Part shown: positions 54,005 through 64,000 of the stretch, piece by piece
Position numbering within the stretch: position 1 is the stretch's first letter
Layout: each line of letters opens with the position of its first letter
Assembly: GCA_020881915.1 (NCBI GenBank)
Contig: JAJFPB010000005.1
Location: 4,278,001-4,342,000 of the forward strand
Source: Paramyrothecium sp. XJ0827
Taxonomy: Eukaryota > Ascomycota > Sordariomycetes > Hypocreales > Stachybotryaceae
Length of the DNA stretch: 64,000 bases
Direction of reading: 5' to 3'
Program-made: the position numbers and the translations under genes
Notes under the pieces: generated by a model
What the model saw: only the letters and a program-made list of their open reading frames with translations
What the model was told of the DNA's origin: nothing
Database searches by the model: none

Positions 54005-56160
54005 GACTTGCCCTAGAACTGAGCAGTCATCATCTGTTTCTGGTTACACAGGCATCATACTAGGTCTGGATCATTTAACAAGGCGTTTCTGGGGTTGTGA
54101 CATTCTGCATTAAAAATTAGGAGAGGAATATGCACAAAGTGCAAGATACCCTTAGGTTGAGGAGCGGGAGCGGGAGCATGAAGGAAATATTTTACGAGCT
54201 GGCACGGCGCACTTGCTGGGAGGGACCACGTTTCTTTTTCTGAACGACTACCCGACGATTTGTTCGCTCTGGCCCCAGTTGCCTATGGCGACTTTGTAGG
54301 ATCTATGTTAGGAACGGGCGTTATGCCCCTGAATCTATCTTGAATGGAAGAATCCTTATGGCGTAAGGGATGATTTGTTCCACAACGAGCCACAAGAAGT
54401 AAAGTGACGACACGAACCTGGAGGGACCCGATGTTATAGAAGGTGAGATTTGAAAGGCGTAACCTGGTCAAGATCGGTCGAGGCGGCGCGTGGAATAAGC
54501 ACGGCCGCCCGCGGGTGTCCGCGACAAGTTCGCCCGCGCGCTGCCGTGATAGGGATCCCTGGTGAGCTGGACGATGAGACTGTGCTCCGCCACGATAAAG
54601 TGGGATCAGATAATGGCTTAGTCGCTTACCTGGAGAATTAGATGAGAAGGGTGAAAAAAAGGTCTCGGATGCCGCGGTTTCCTGCACAGCTTCGCAGCCC
54701 ATGGTCGGTCAACTTCTGAAAGCGTTCCCAAATCGCAGTTAGTGGTAGTAATAAGCTTAATTCTACTTGTAGGATAGTGGCAGCCGCCAGTACCCAAAGA
54801 TTGCCAAAACAGGGGATAAAAGTTCTGCGTATTTCATTTCTTTTTCCCTTATTTTATTATCATTATTTTATTTATTAATACCCTCCAACCATTCCAGAGT
54901 ATAATTTACGTGTACGTGGCCTTGCCGGCATAATTAAGCTGGCTGACTATCATCAGGGTGGTCAGGGGGCTCTTTGATTGGCAGGAGATTCTTAATTTGC
55001 CAGGGCGACAAGGGGAGGAGGAGGAGGAGGAGCGGGTCCCCTTACCCAAGATCCACGGATCGGTGGGACTAACCGGTAGAACCAGTGTCGCCCTCATGGG
55101 TTCATGAAGAAGAAAGGCAAGGCGAAGGAACGTATGCCTGTCGTTGTGGTATCGAGCCCGCTCGTCGGGAAACAATACTGGTTGCCGAGGAGGGGAGCAT
55201 CGCTTGTCCGATGGGACATGGCAGGTTTCGAAGGCCATGACAAGTATAGTACGTTATAAAAGACGTAGGATGTCCCATGGAAGTGCAGGCGGCTCTGCAC
55301 GTCTTACCCGTCCACCAACCGAGACGCAGCTTCCAATAAAGAGGCAGCCTTTTCGCTGAGAACTGCTCGTTACCTTTGACTTACACTCACCTCGTCTCGA
55401 TACTTCCTCTCCTCACTCGACGAGGTCGGCCAATTGATCCCTGTGCCAAGGGCCCCCCTTCCGCTTCTCTGCGCATTTCTGACTTATTCTTCCCTCACTG
55501 CCACTGCCCAGATAGAGTACGGGCGGCACATTTTGGACAAGTGTGAAGCCCCCGTCATCATCCCGCTGTATCTTGTCCCTCCCAGGTACCTGCAGGGGCC
55601 TGACGAAGCAAGTCGCGAACCAGGACCGAGGCCCATTAAGTTCATTCGGGGGTACCTCAGGGGTACATCTGAAGTTGGAACGCCAAAAGTAAGAGGGGTG
55701 CCGCCATTCCACACCCCGACTCCTTTTTCCTCGGGCCTAAATTTTTCTTTAATTTATCAATTTCCTGCGTCTCAACTTCCCCAAAGCCCCCCAGAGGACT
55801 CGACAACCATCGCCCGCGGTCTTCGAGGTCTGAGGGTAGCATTCTTCTACACCTCTACGACAAACAGGCTCTCGCTCGCCGTATTCCTAGGCCCTGCACC
55901 ACGACGAACGACTGGTCCGCCCCCTTCCGGCTTCCCAGAAGCACGAGCAACTGCGCCCGCCGAGTCCCCGGATCATCTCACCAACGCACCTCTCTTTCTC
56001 TTTCGTGCGTGAGACTTTGCAAGGAGGGGTCCTTCGAGACACACGACTTAACGCAGCCATCTTTCCGCTCCTCCCCCGCGCGACCAGAAGCCGTCCGCAT
56101 CACGTCTCGAAACCCAGCCCCCCCAGGTCTTCCAGCCGTTCGTTCGCGCAGCCAAAAACC
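54005..56160. other. Spacer and leader between palH and lag1
   Basis: About 2.2 kb. An AT-rich, T-tract stretch lies near 54835-54890 and a GGA triplet run near 55013-55033. A 192-codon open frame (55434-56012) starts with TTG and has no ATG, so it is not counted. The last few hundred bases are CT-rich, as expected for a long fungal promoter/leader. Confidence 0.45.
55013..55033. repeat. GGA triplet run
   Basis: Imperfect (GGA)n of about seven units, non-coding. Confidence 0.7.
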
Positions 56161-57552
56161 ATGGCGGCGTCCGAACCGTTCCCGCTCCTCAACACCTCGG
56201 CCGACCAGCTCCACAATGCCGACGGCAACGCCCCCCGCCGGAGGAGAAAGAGCAGCGCCCTCGGCGGCGACATCCGCGTCGGCGACACGGCGCCCGCGCT
56301 GGCCACTAGCCGCGCCAGCCTCAGCGCCGGGTCGCAGGACCTCAAGGCCCTGACGCCGTCCTCCCAGACCGCCGGCGCCCGCTCCGGCAGTGGGAAGAAG
56401 CGACGCCGGCCCCGGCCCCGCGGCCTCCTCTCCCGCGTGAGCCACACCGTCGTCAAGCACACCTGGGTCCTCCCGGCCGCCCTCCTCCTCCTCTTCCTCA
56501 CCGGCTACGCCGTCAACCCCTCCGAGTCGAACCCGCTGCACCGCTTCATCTTCCTCTCCTACCGCCTGCCCCACGACGACCCCTCCAAGCCCGTCCACTA
56601 TGGCAAGGGCCCGTGGGACATCGCCTTCGTCTCCTTCTACATCATCGTCCTCACCTTCACCCGCGAGTTCATCATGCAGGAGATGCTCAAGCCCCTCGCC
56701 CGCTACGCCGGCATCCCCAAGGCCAAGTACGCCCGCTTCATGGAGCAGATGTACACCGCCGTCTACTTCGGCTTCCTCGGCCCTGCCGGCCTCTACGTCA
56801 TGAGCCGTACTCCCGTTTGGTACTTCAACACCCGCGGCATGTACGAGGACTTCCCCCACCGCACCCACGAGGGCGTCGTCAAGTTCTACTACCTCTTCCA
56901 GGCGGCCTACTGGGCGCAGCAGGCCATCGTCCTCGTCCTCGGCCTCGAGAAGCCCCGCAAGGATTTCAAGGAGCTCATCGGCCACCACGTCGTCAGCCTC
57001 GCTCTCATCGCCCTAAGCTACCGCTTCCACTTCACCTACATGGGTATCGCCGTCTACACCACACACGACATCAGCGACTTCTTCCTCGCCACCTCCAAGT
57101 CGCTCAACTACATCGACCACCCCATCGTGGCACCTTACTTCTTCCTCTTCATGTGCGCCTGGGTCTACCTGCGCCACTTCATCAACCTCAAGATCATCTG
57201 GTCTCTCTTCACCGAGTTCCAGACCGTCGGTCCCTTCGAGCTCAACTGGGACACAGAGCAGTACAAGTGCCGGCTTAGTCAAGTCATCACCGCTACCTTG
57301 CTCTCCGCCCTGCAGGCCCTGAACCTCTTCTGGCTCTTCTTCATTGTCCGCATCGCCTACCGTTTCATCGTGGACAAGACGGCAGACGACGACCGATCCG
57401 ACGATGATGAGGAACCCGAGGAGGACGACGAGGATGAGTATGAAGAGGATGAGCCACAGCCGGCAACGAAGAAGGCCCTAGCCGTCGAAGGAAACGGTAT
57501 CGCCAGCAACGGCACACTGTCCGGGGCAAAACAGAACGGATCAACTCACTAA
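56161..57552 (+). CDS. lag1: Ceramide synthase, Lag1/Lac1 family
   Basis: ER-membrane acyl-CoA-dependent ceramide synthase. Single exon, 463 aa. A basic, disordered N-terminus (residues 1-95) precedes the first membrane span (WVLPAALLLLFLTGYAV). The TLC domain contains the Lag motif with the paired active-site histidines (ELIGHHVVSLALIALSYRF, then HFTYMGIAVYTTHDISDFFLA). Later spans include APYFFLFMCAWVYLRHFINL and LQALNLFWLFFIVRIAYRF. The C-terminus is strongly acidic (DDDEEPEEDDEDEYEEDEP). Codons end almost entirely in G or C, which suggests high expression and explains long antisense and off-frame ORFs over this gene. The start is the first ATG in frame, in a good context (ACCATGG). Several Lag1 paralogues may exist in the genome, so the exact one is not assigned. 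Confidence 0.94.
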   Translation: MAASEPFPLLNTSADQLHNADGNAPRRRRKSSALGGDIRVGDTAPALATSRASLSAGSQDLKALTPSSQTAGARSGSGKKRRRPRPRGLLSRVSHTVVKHTWVLPAALLLLFLTGYAVNPSESNPLHRFIFLSYRLPHDDPSKPVHYGKGPWDIAFVSFYIIVLTFTREFIMQEMLKPLARYAGIPKAKYARFMEQMYTAVYFGFLGPAGLYVMSRTPVWYFNTRGMYEDFPHRTHEGVVKFYYLFQAAYWAQQAIVLVLGLEKPRKDFKELIGHHVVSLALIALSYRFHFTYMGIAVYTTHDISDFFLATSKSLNYIDHPIVAPYFFLFMCAWVYLRHFINLKIIWSLFTEFQTVGPFELNWDTEQYKCRLSQVITATLLSALQALNLFWLFFIVRIAYRFIVDKTADDDRSDDDEEPEEDDEDEYEEDEPQPATKKALAVEGNGIASNGTLSGAKQNGSTH

Positions 57553-59728
57553 GTTTCCAGAGCTACAGGGACTTGGAACTTCCTGTTCTCTCGATTGCCT
57601 TGTCATCCCTTTACGAAAACTCCTGTCCAGGGCTCGCATTGGCGATGTCATTGTGATCTTTTCTTTTTTTAATTGGCATAGCAAATACGAAGCGGAACAT
57701 AAGGAGAGGAGGCCCATCCTCGCGATGTTTTCCACTGAGACGCCCGAGACGACGCATGTGACTATGAGGTGGGCAAAATCGACTGGCGTCTTGATATACT
57801 TGGAACACATTCGCTTTCTCAGCATTTCCATGTTGTGCATCGGGCGAGAGACGGGAAATTGCCCACGCCTACCTGGTACATTCGCAACAGTTCAGTAATA
57901 TGGTGGAGAGGTAGACGGTGGTTAGCCACGGAGGGGGGCGGAAAACGATCGCTGGGCTGACGAAACGGCAAGGCAAACTTGGATTCACGATGCCCTCGTG
58001 AAGCCGCGCCTGTCTGCAGTCCGGCAGACTTGGAACACGGAAGTCTCCGGACAGGAGAGGTGCGTCCGTGCTTTCATACAAGGGAGACGGGGAAGCGATT
58101 GCGTCGAGGCTGCCTGTGACCCCCTATTCAAACAACCTCTGTATCAACAACATTCTTGTTTCTATTCTACACTGTACATTACCTTCCGGACCTCCGCATC
58201 GTCATCTGAAACGTATGTTAATTAGGCGTACTTAATCACTTTTTATTTGCATTTTGTTGAGCTGCCTCGGGGAGGTGCGGCTGTGCCCTTGACGCATCGT
58301 GGACAGCAGCAGCGCACGTGCAGTACCTGCGGCATTCTAGACCAGTGTGAGCGTGGCTAAAGCCGAGGCCGTTACGAAGAAGCTGAGGCTTTCACGTTGG
58401 AGAGTGTAGGGCTGCATTTGGATCGGATTGCTCTTCAGTTCAGAATGGACCTTCGGCAATGATTCGAAAGAAAAAGTAGCTTTATCACACTGTTGCTTGC
58501 GCTTAATCGCTATATGCTCGCTCACGTAGCTCGTCTTTTTTTGTCCGTTCCTCATATTCCCCCGTCCATTCAACACGTCATCCACTTCATGACCGTCCGT
58601 CTCTCCTCCTAAACCAGATGGCCAGTAAAGCCGGTGACCGAAAGTCACAGTCATCTTTTGAAATTCGAAACACTGCTGTATGCAAGAGACCTAGAAGTCT
58701 CCTCGGCTGTAGCACCTTTTGCCAGCCGCGTCTATACACCTTTCCATCTACCCGTTGCCTTACCACCGAAAAACCATGTCCTCATGCAGAGCGCAACGAC
58801 GCTTGCTGATAAAAGCGAAAGCAGAAATAAATCTCAGTAAATGGTATCCGCTAAACTCCGTCCCCCTCCACCTCTCGCTGGCCGCGCTGAGAGTGTTCCA
58901 TGATTACCTCCCCCTGCTTCATTAACCCCCACAATGCTCTTCAATACCCCTTTTCTGTGGGTTGTAAAAGTGGTGAGACTTGTTAACTGGAATAACAAGA
59001 AGTGCCTTGCCATATTCGGCGACAATGAATTACGGGTTCTTGGCCCATGCAACTTAGAAATGTAAAGCGCAAAGGAAGCGCGCCTCAGACGGCGTCGACT
59101 ATGCAAATGAAGAAGATTCATCCTCGTGGATTCGATCGCAGAAGAAGTCGACAGTTCACTCCTTCACAAAACAAAGAGCGAGAACGAGTGACTGTACCAT
59201 GTTGGACGTGACATATTGTGCCACAAAATCGAGACTGGGCAAACACTGGCCACCGTCATCGAAAAGCCGCCAAAAGAGAAACTCTGTCTGGGGATCATGA
59301 AATCCCAAGACTACAGCACGCCTGTTCGAGTCGTGTATGTAAAGCCGACAAACTCGGCCAGAACCGCAGGGCAAAATCAGAAATCGTGATAAACCCCAGA
59401 CGCCGGAACATGCAAACTCTACACCAGATGTTGACATTTGTTGTCTGATGGTGGTAATCGTGTCTCGTATCGATCTCAAAACGAGTAAAGTAAGTGGCAA
59501 CCATGCTGTTCATCGGGGCCAATTCGACCTTGCCTGCGCCAGGGCTCGTTATTGCTGTCGGCGCGAAAGTCAGACGGAAAAGATTGGTACGCAGCGATCC
59601 TGAATCGCCGTCTTTGCCACCCGGTCGGATCGAACTCGGTATCCGTGAGACAGGTCATCCGCCAGGTTCGTTGCGAAAATAGGTGGTTAATACGGCTGTG
59701 GCTTTTGATGCCAAGGCGCGAAAGATAA
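57553..59728. other. Convergent intergenic: lag1 3' / hmt1 3'
   Basis: About 2.2 kb, long for a convergent gap. I found no ATG-started ORF with coding character, no repeat array and no clear tRNA. An unannotated non-coding transcript cannot be excluded. Confidence 0.4.
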
Positions 59729-62700
59729 TTAGCCGTGAGTTGATTCCGCGTCGGAGGAGGCGGATGAACCAGCGGTTGACGAAGAGGAGGAGGTACTTTC
59801 GCCTTCCACTTCGCCATTGACGCCCGCCTTGTGGCCACCCAAGCTCCCAGAGAGCGGCCCTGATGGCTTGAGGCTGTTGTAGCCCTCGAGAGGATCTTCT
59901 GGTTGTTTCTTGCCACCCATATTAGCCCGTCTCAACGCTCTAGCCGCTTTGAGGTGGGCCTCCCTGGCAGCGTCCAGCGCCCGCTCGGCTCGGATTTGCT
60001 TCTCCCACATAGAAGCATAACGGCCGCGAGCTGCTAAAAGCTCGTCATGTGTGCCTCTCTCCACGACCATTCCCGCATTGAGCACGATAATCTGGTCAGC
60101 ATGCGTAATGGTAGATAATCGGTGCCTACAAAGAAGTGAGGTTAGTCGTGCCCAAATCATCAGAACAAAAGCAGGGCACGTACGCAATGATCAGCAAGGT
60201 CCGTCCTTGTCCGATATTCCACACATTGTCCTGGATTTCTTGCTCCGTGTGAGAATCCAAAGCCGATGTTGCCTCATCTAACATGATGATCCGAGGATCC
60301 TTCAAGATGGTGCGGGCAATAGCGACACGTTGTTTTTCGCCACCGCTCAACCGCAATCCACGCTCGCCAACCTGGGTCTGGTATTGGTCGGGAAAAGACA
60401 TGATTCGTTCATGAATGCTTGCAGCTCTGCATGCCGCGTAAACATCTTCGTCCGTTGCAGCCGGGTTGGCGTATTTCAGGTTATACATAAGTGTTTCGTT
60501 GAAGAGCGTGGTGTCTTGTGGTACAACTCCAATATGCCGGCGGACCGAGGCAATCGTAAGGTCTTTCACATTTCTGCCGTCAAGTTCGATGCTGCCTTCA
60601 TCGCAATCGTAGTATCTGAACATGTGGCGAAAGAGAGTAGATTTGCCACCGCCCGACTCGCCGACAAAAGCTGTCGTCGTTCCGGGGGCGCATTCGAAAC
60701 TGATGTTGCGTAGGGCCGGCTTGCGCGGATCATATGCAAAGCTGACATTGTTCCATCGAATATGACCTCGGAAGTTTCGGAGAGGTACAGCATGTGGCCC
60801 ATCTACCACAGAAGGCTGGATCTTGAAAAGCTCCAAAAGCCTTTCACCGGAAATCATCGCCTGCTGAACGGTACGGTAGAAAGTACCGAAGTAGTTGAGT
60901 GGTCCCTGAAGCTGTGTCAAATAAGATATGACAGTAAACAGGTCACCCGCATTCCTTGTTCCGGCGATCACTTGCCAGCCGCAGACCGCAGTCGCTAAAA
61001 GCCGTCCGAGATTGTATACGATCGTCTGGCAAATGTTCATTAGGACCATGCCCATCTGAACCTTGGCCTCTGCTTTCTGAAAAGCGCCGACTTTGTCTTG
61101 ATACCGCCTTGACTCGAATTCTTCGGCGTTGAAGTACTTCACAGTCTCATAACTTGAAATGCTGTCATTCTTGACAGCTTCCTCTTCTCGATCTGCGTTG
61201 GTCATTTCCCGCCTTTGGTCGGCTCGAGTCGATGCCATTTTGATGGTCATGTAAAGATACCAACATGTATCCACGAGATTGATTTGAGCATAAATCGGTC
61301 CATACTTAAGGTAGAAGAAGGTGATAGACACGAAGAGGTCGATGAGCATAGGGAAGACCTGAAATGTGACTTGTTCCAGGAACGAGTTGATAGCGGAGCC
61401 CTTGTTCAATGCTGAAAGTACTTCACCGGTCCGCTTCGACAGGTGAAAATCAAGGCTCAGCGAGTGAACATGATTGAAAGCAGCAGTCGTAAGTCCTCGA
61501 TAGGAATGTTGGGATACGGGAATCCATAGTAGCGAGCGGAGACACCCGAGGAGGCCAGACTGGCCTTGAAGAATCCACAAACCTCCAAGCAGCAAAACGT
61601 CCCGCGAGGGAAACATATCCAGCGTAAACGTCTTGTTAGGGTCCTGGTTGAGCTCTTTCACAACAGTTTCAATTGCTCTGACAGTGTTTCCAATTTGCCA
61701 CGGCACTGCTAGATTCACCAACCTCTGCAGAATGACCAGAATGAAGCATATATGAACATGCATCTGCAGAATCACCGCGTCTTTGGGCCAAAGGTACGGG
61801 AAGAAAAGGGAGTAGCCACGAAGGTACTCCCACCAGGTCTTGTGAGGAAGCTTTTGAGGTCGGTAAAATGCAGCCTGGTCATCCTTACGCGCACAACCAG
61901 CTCCCGCAGCCTTGGCAGCATTGGAGATGCTGCGCCCTCGTGTTCGTCGTCCGTTCGGCTCAGGCCCAGTTGGGGAATCGTATGACCGACGATACCCGTT
62001 GAGTAGGGGAGTTGACTCGGATGAGCGGCCCTCCTCGGCCTTCCGGTCGACCTTGCGATTGACCTTCCTAGCCCATGCAGCACAATACAATCCAACGAGG
62101 CCCAGAAGAAGAAGCACTCGCAGAAAGTACAGTACGAGATCGGTGCGAACCCAGCGGTTGCTGCAACCTCCCTCATTCTGAGGTTCCTGGTTTTGCACGG
62201 CGCCAATTTGGCAGTCCGTGGCGGTTAGGAATGTTGTGATGAACAGGACGAGCTCTCCCATTAGACCCAATACCCAGACGATGAGATGGACAATATTGGG
62301 GCCTTTGCGCCAGTCGAACAGGGAGAAAAGTATGTAGAGGTAGAAGAAAACGGCGCCCAGAATATGTACCTATAAGGCGCAAACCCAGAGTTAGTGGTTT
62401 CACACAAAGGAGGCAAACGAAAGCAAAGAGCGTAGATTAACAACATACCACTGTCCATTCACCTGCCCAAGCCAGACCTTGCTTCGACCAGAGGAAGGGG
62501 TTTTCGTATCGAAAGGCATGGTCCAGCATAGACGTGCCAGTCGCCACGTATGTGAGAAACACCCCGGCCGCGAGGGCACGAAAGACGTTCTTGCCTGTAG
62601 GACCAAAGTGAGGGCCGATTTTGCGCTCGCCGTCGTCACGTCTCGTACGCTTAGTGAGGGGCAGTGGCTTTCCACCCGGCCCTCTCACCTGCGACTGGAT

Positions 62701-62877
62701 GACATCTTCTTCTTTTTTTGCGTTGATTATGCTGTACCAGGCCGCACCTGAGATGAATGTCACAAGGAGAACCAGAGAATAAAGGTACTCGGTGTTCCTA
62801 AGGACCTGGTCGGCGATGGTGTCGTGGACATCGGTTTCGTTACGCCGGTCGGGCGGTATCTCGTCGAGAGCCACCAT
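59729..62877 (-). CDS. hmt1: HMT1/ABCB6-type vacuolar ABC half-transporter
   Basis: ABC transporter related to S. pombe Hmt1, which moves thiol-peptide/heavy-metal conjugates into the vacuole. Three exons: 62877-62449, 62369-60184 and 60125-59729, with introns of 79 and 58 nt; 1003 aa. An N-terminal multi-span region (TMD0-like) precedes a basic cytosolic loop. The ABC membrane domain has [33 protein letters not shown] and the [13 protein letters not shown] segment typical of the ABCB6/7 subfamily. The nucleotide-binding domain has Walker [10 protein letters not shown] (about 713-721), [15 protein letters not shown] and Walker [13 protein letters not shown]. The H-loop AHRLST is rebuilt across intron 2. 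The C-terminal tail is Ser-rich. ABC motifs are intact. The ATG at 62877 (ACCATGG) is the first in frame. Substrate could also be another glutathione conjugate. Confidence 0.92.
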
Positions 62878-63237
62878 GGTAAGACTGGGACAAGGCAGCG
62901 CGGCCAGATCAGCAAAAAGCCAGAATGGGGATAGCCAAGGAGAACGCAGTTGAGGGAGGAGAGGGTGTCGGGGGCTCGCCTTTGTGGAGGGCGAAGCCAA
63001 CAGCTAGGATTGCAACGTACTGGTGAGTGATGGTGGGCAGTTACCGAAACTGAACCATTGCTCTGCCCACAGCAACTGGCAGAGGTTAGAGAAGACAGAG
63101 GGACGATGTGTGATGCTTGTCCCCGTGGAGAGGCGTGAATGGGGGGAGGAAGAGGCGGGAGACGCAGGGAAGCGTCGTACTTTTAGACGTGAAAGTGTGA
63201 GACGGAGTAGGTGGGATGGATGGTCGGGTCAATACCA

Positions 63238-63274
63238 CAAGGTAAGGTTGGTAGGTAAGGTAAGGTAGGTAGGA
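63238..63274. repeat. ACCT/AGGT-type intergenic motif, copy 6
   Basis: AAGGTAAGG, GGTAGGTAAGG and TAAGGTAGGTAGG units, the reverse-strand form of the copy near 13221. Confidence 0.7.
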
Positions 63275-63465
63275 AAGTTGTTGTGCCAGGCAAAGGCAAG
63301 TACCGCCCGCAATGAGGACCTTCCCTGCGCGAGGTGCAGCAGACACCTTGCTTGAGCAAAAGGTACTTTGAGATATGTAGAGTACCTTACCTCTCCCTGT
63401 CTCCACGTCCCGACTGCGTAGCCTACTGGATAGGTGCAGATGGTGGTGCAGGCGCTGCTGACGAC

Positions 63466-63492
63466 GGTGGTGGTGGTCCTGGTGGTGGTGGT
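63466..63492. repeat. GGT triplet run
   Basis: Imperfect (GGT)n interrupted by CCT, about 600 nt upstream of hmt1. Confidence 0.7.
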
Positions 63493-64000
63493 AGATGGAG
63501 GTACGAGTCGGCCTCTATCGAGAGGGACGAATCGGGATTCGAGTTCGAGTCGAGCACAGAACGGGGCACCACTCAGTATATGCGATGTGCCTGGCCGCCG
63601 AGTCGGGATTCGTCAGTGGGCAACTCGGCTCAAGAAAGCCCAGGTGATGGCTTAGCCGCTTGGTGGGGCACCTGACTCTGCTGGGTCAGTGGCGAAAGCC
63701 TTCAAACGAGGACGGCCCTGGCCTTGGTTTGCTTGCGGTTCAGCCAGGAGCTGTTTGCTCCGCCGGGTCCAGACAAGGTAGCTTTAACCCGGACTACCGC
63801 TGGTATGCTCCTAGGGGAACAGGGGAGGGGCGTAGGTGTGTGGGAGTGCGAACCGAGAGCTGTCACCGGTTTCCGATGGTAGTGGGGTTTCGCTCTTGGC
63901 CTTGGAACGTCCGCTTCCTCGTGACAGGTAATTCAGGGAGGGTGGATTATCTTTTCTTCCCTCTCTGTCGCGTGCCAACCGAAACCTGTTGTTTTGCGTC

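Larger units (their letters stand above)
62878..64000. promoter_or_regulatory. hmt1 promoter region to window end
   Basis: Holds the hmt1 leader and promoter, an AGGT-type motif (63238-63274) and a GGT triplet run (63466-63492). No convincing coding sequence reaches the window edge. Confidence 0.45.

Noticed and set aside
54283..54702. 139-codon ATG-started ORF on the minus strand after palH
   Set aside because: No recognisable domain and irregular composition; likely chance.
55434..56012. 192-codon ORF upstream of lag1 with a signal-peptide-like start
   Set aside because: It begins with TTG and contains no ATG, and it lies in the CT-rich lag1 leader.
55978..56988. 336-codon antisense ORF over lag1 and a 221-codon plus-strand off-frame ORF at 56613-57278
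   Set aside because: Both are side effects of the extreme G/C-ending codons of lag1. Their composition is Arg/Pro/His or Gly/Val/Glu runs with no domain.
62878..63000. In-frame N-terminal extension of hmt1
   Set aside because: It would need TTG initiation. ATG 62877 has a strong context.
1..64000. tRNA genes, CRISPR arrays, transposons, secondary-metabolite cluster
   Set aside because: I read for B-box-like GGTTCRANYCC, direct-repeat arrays, transposase/RT motifs and PKS/NRPS motifs and saw none. A tRNAscan or RepeatMasker run would be decisive.

Overview
The window is nuclear DNA of a filamentous ascomycete. Genes are compact, and introns are short (43-89 nt) with GTRNGT donors, CTAAC/CTGAC branch sites and YAG acceptors. 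Best matches by eye are Pezizomycotina families (Vid21, Tel1, Nup192, PalH, an HMT1-type ABC half-transporter). ACCT/AGGT-rich spacers and the Tel1 and Nup192 sequences suggest a Sordariomycete, perhaps Hypocreales. That placement is inference, because no search could be run. All splice sites below were placed by eye, and each model except tel1 closes in frame.

Layout, left to right: vid21/eaf1 (minus, C-terminus cut by the window edge); spp2 (plus); a GT28/sterol-glucosyltransferase-like protein (minus); a Ybp2/Alf4/glomulin-family protein (minus); mip1, mitochondrial DNA polymerase gamma (minus); an slx8-like RING protein (plus); nup192 (minus, six exons); tel1, the ATM kinase (plus, six exons); cul4 (plus); a secreted type-B carboxylesterase (minus); pif1 helicase (plus); edc3 (plus); palH pH sensor (plus); lag1 ceramide synthase (plus); hmt1-like vacuolar ABC transporter (minus). 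About 2.5 kb before palH and about 2 kb on each side of lag1 hold no convincing gene.

Most genes are single-copy housekeeping genes. Many concern nucleic acids: chromatin acetylation (Vid21), splicing (Spp2), mtDNA replication (Mip1), SUMO-targeted ubiquitylation (Slx8), the nuclear pore (Nup192), the DNA-damage checkpoint and telomeres (Tel1), CRL4 ubiquitin ligase (Cul4), helicase (Pif1) and decapping (Edc3). Nothing shows that they are co-regulated. No biosynthetic cluster, transposon, CRISPR array, rRNA or clear tRNA was seen.

The points most worth a second look are: an apparent one-base frameshift in the conserved N-terminus of tel1; a two-codon uORF whose stop overlaps the vid21 start codon; SUMO-interaction-like motifs in both the Slx8-like protein and Pif1; an ATG-less presequence-like extension upstream of pif1; an N-terminal cysteine-containing module on the esterase; and a dispersed ACCT/AGGT motif family between genes. 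I did not find an obviously new multi-gene system.
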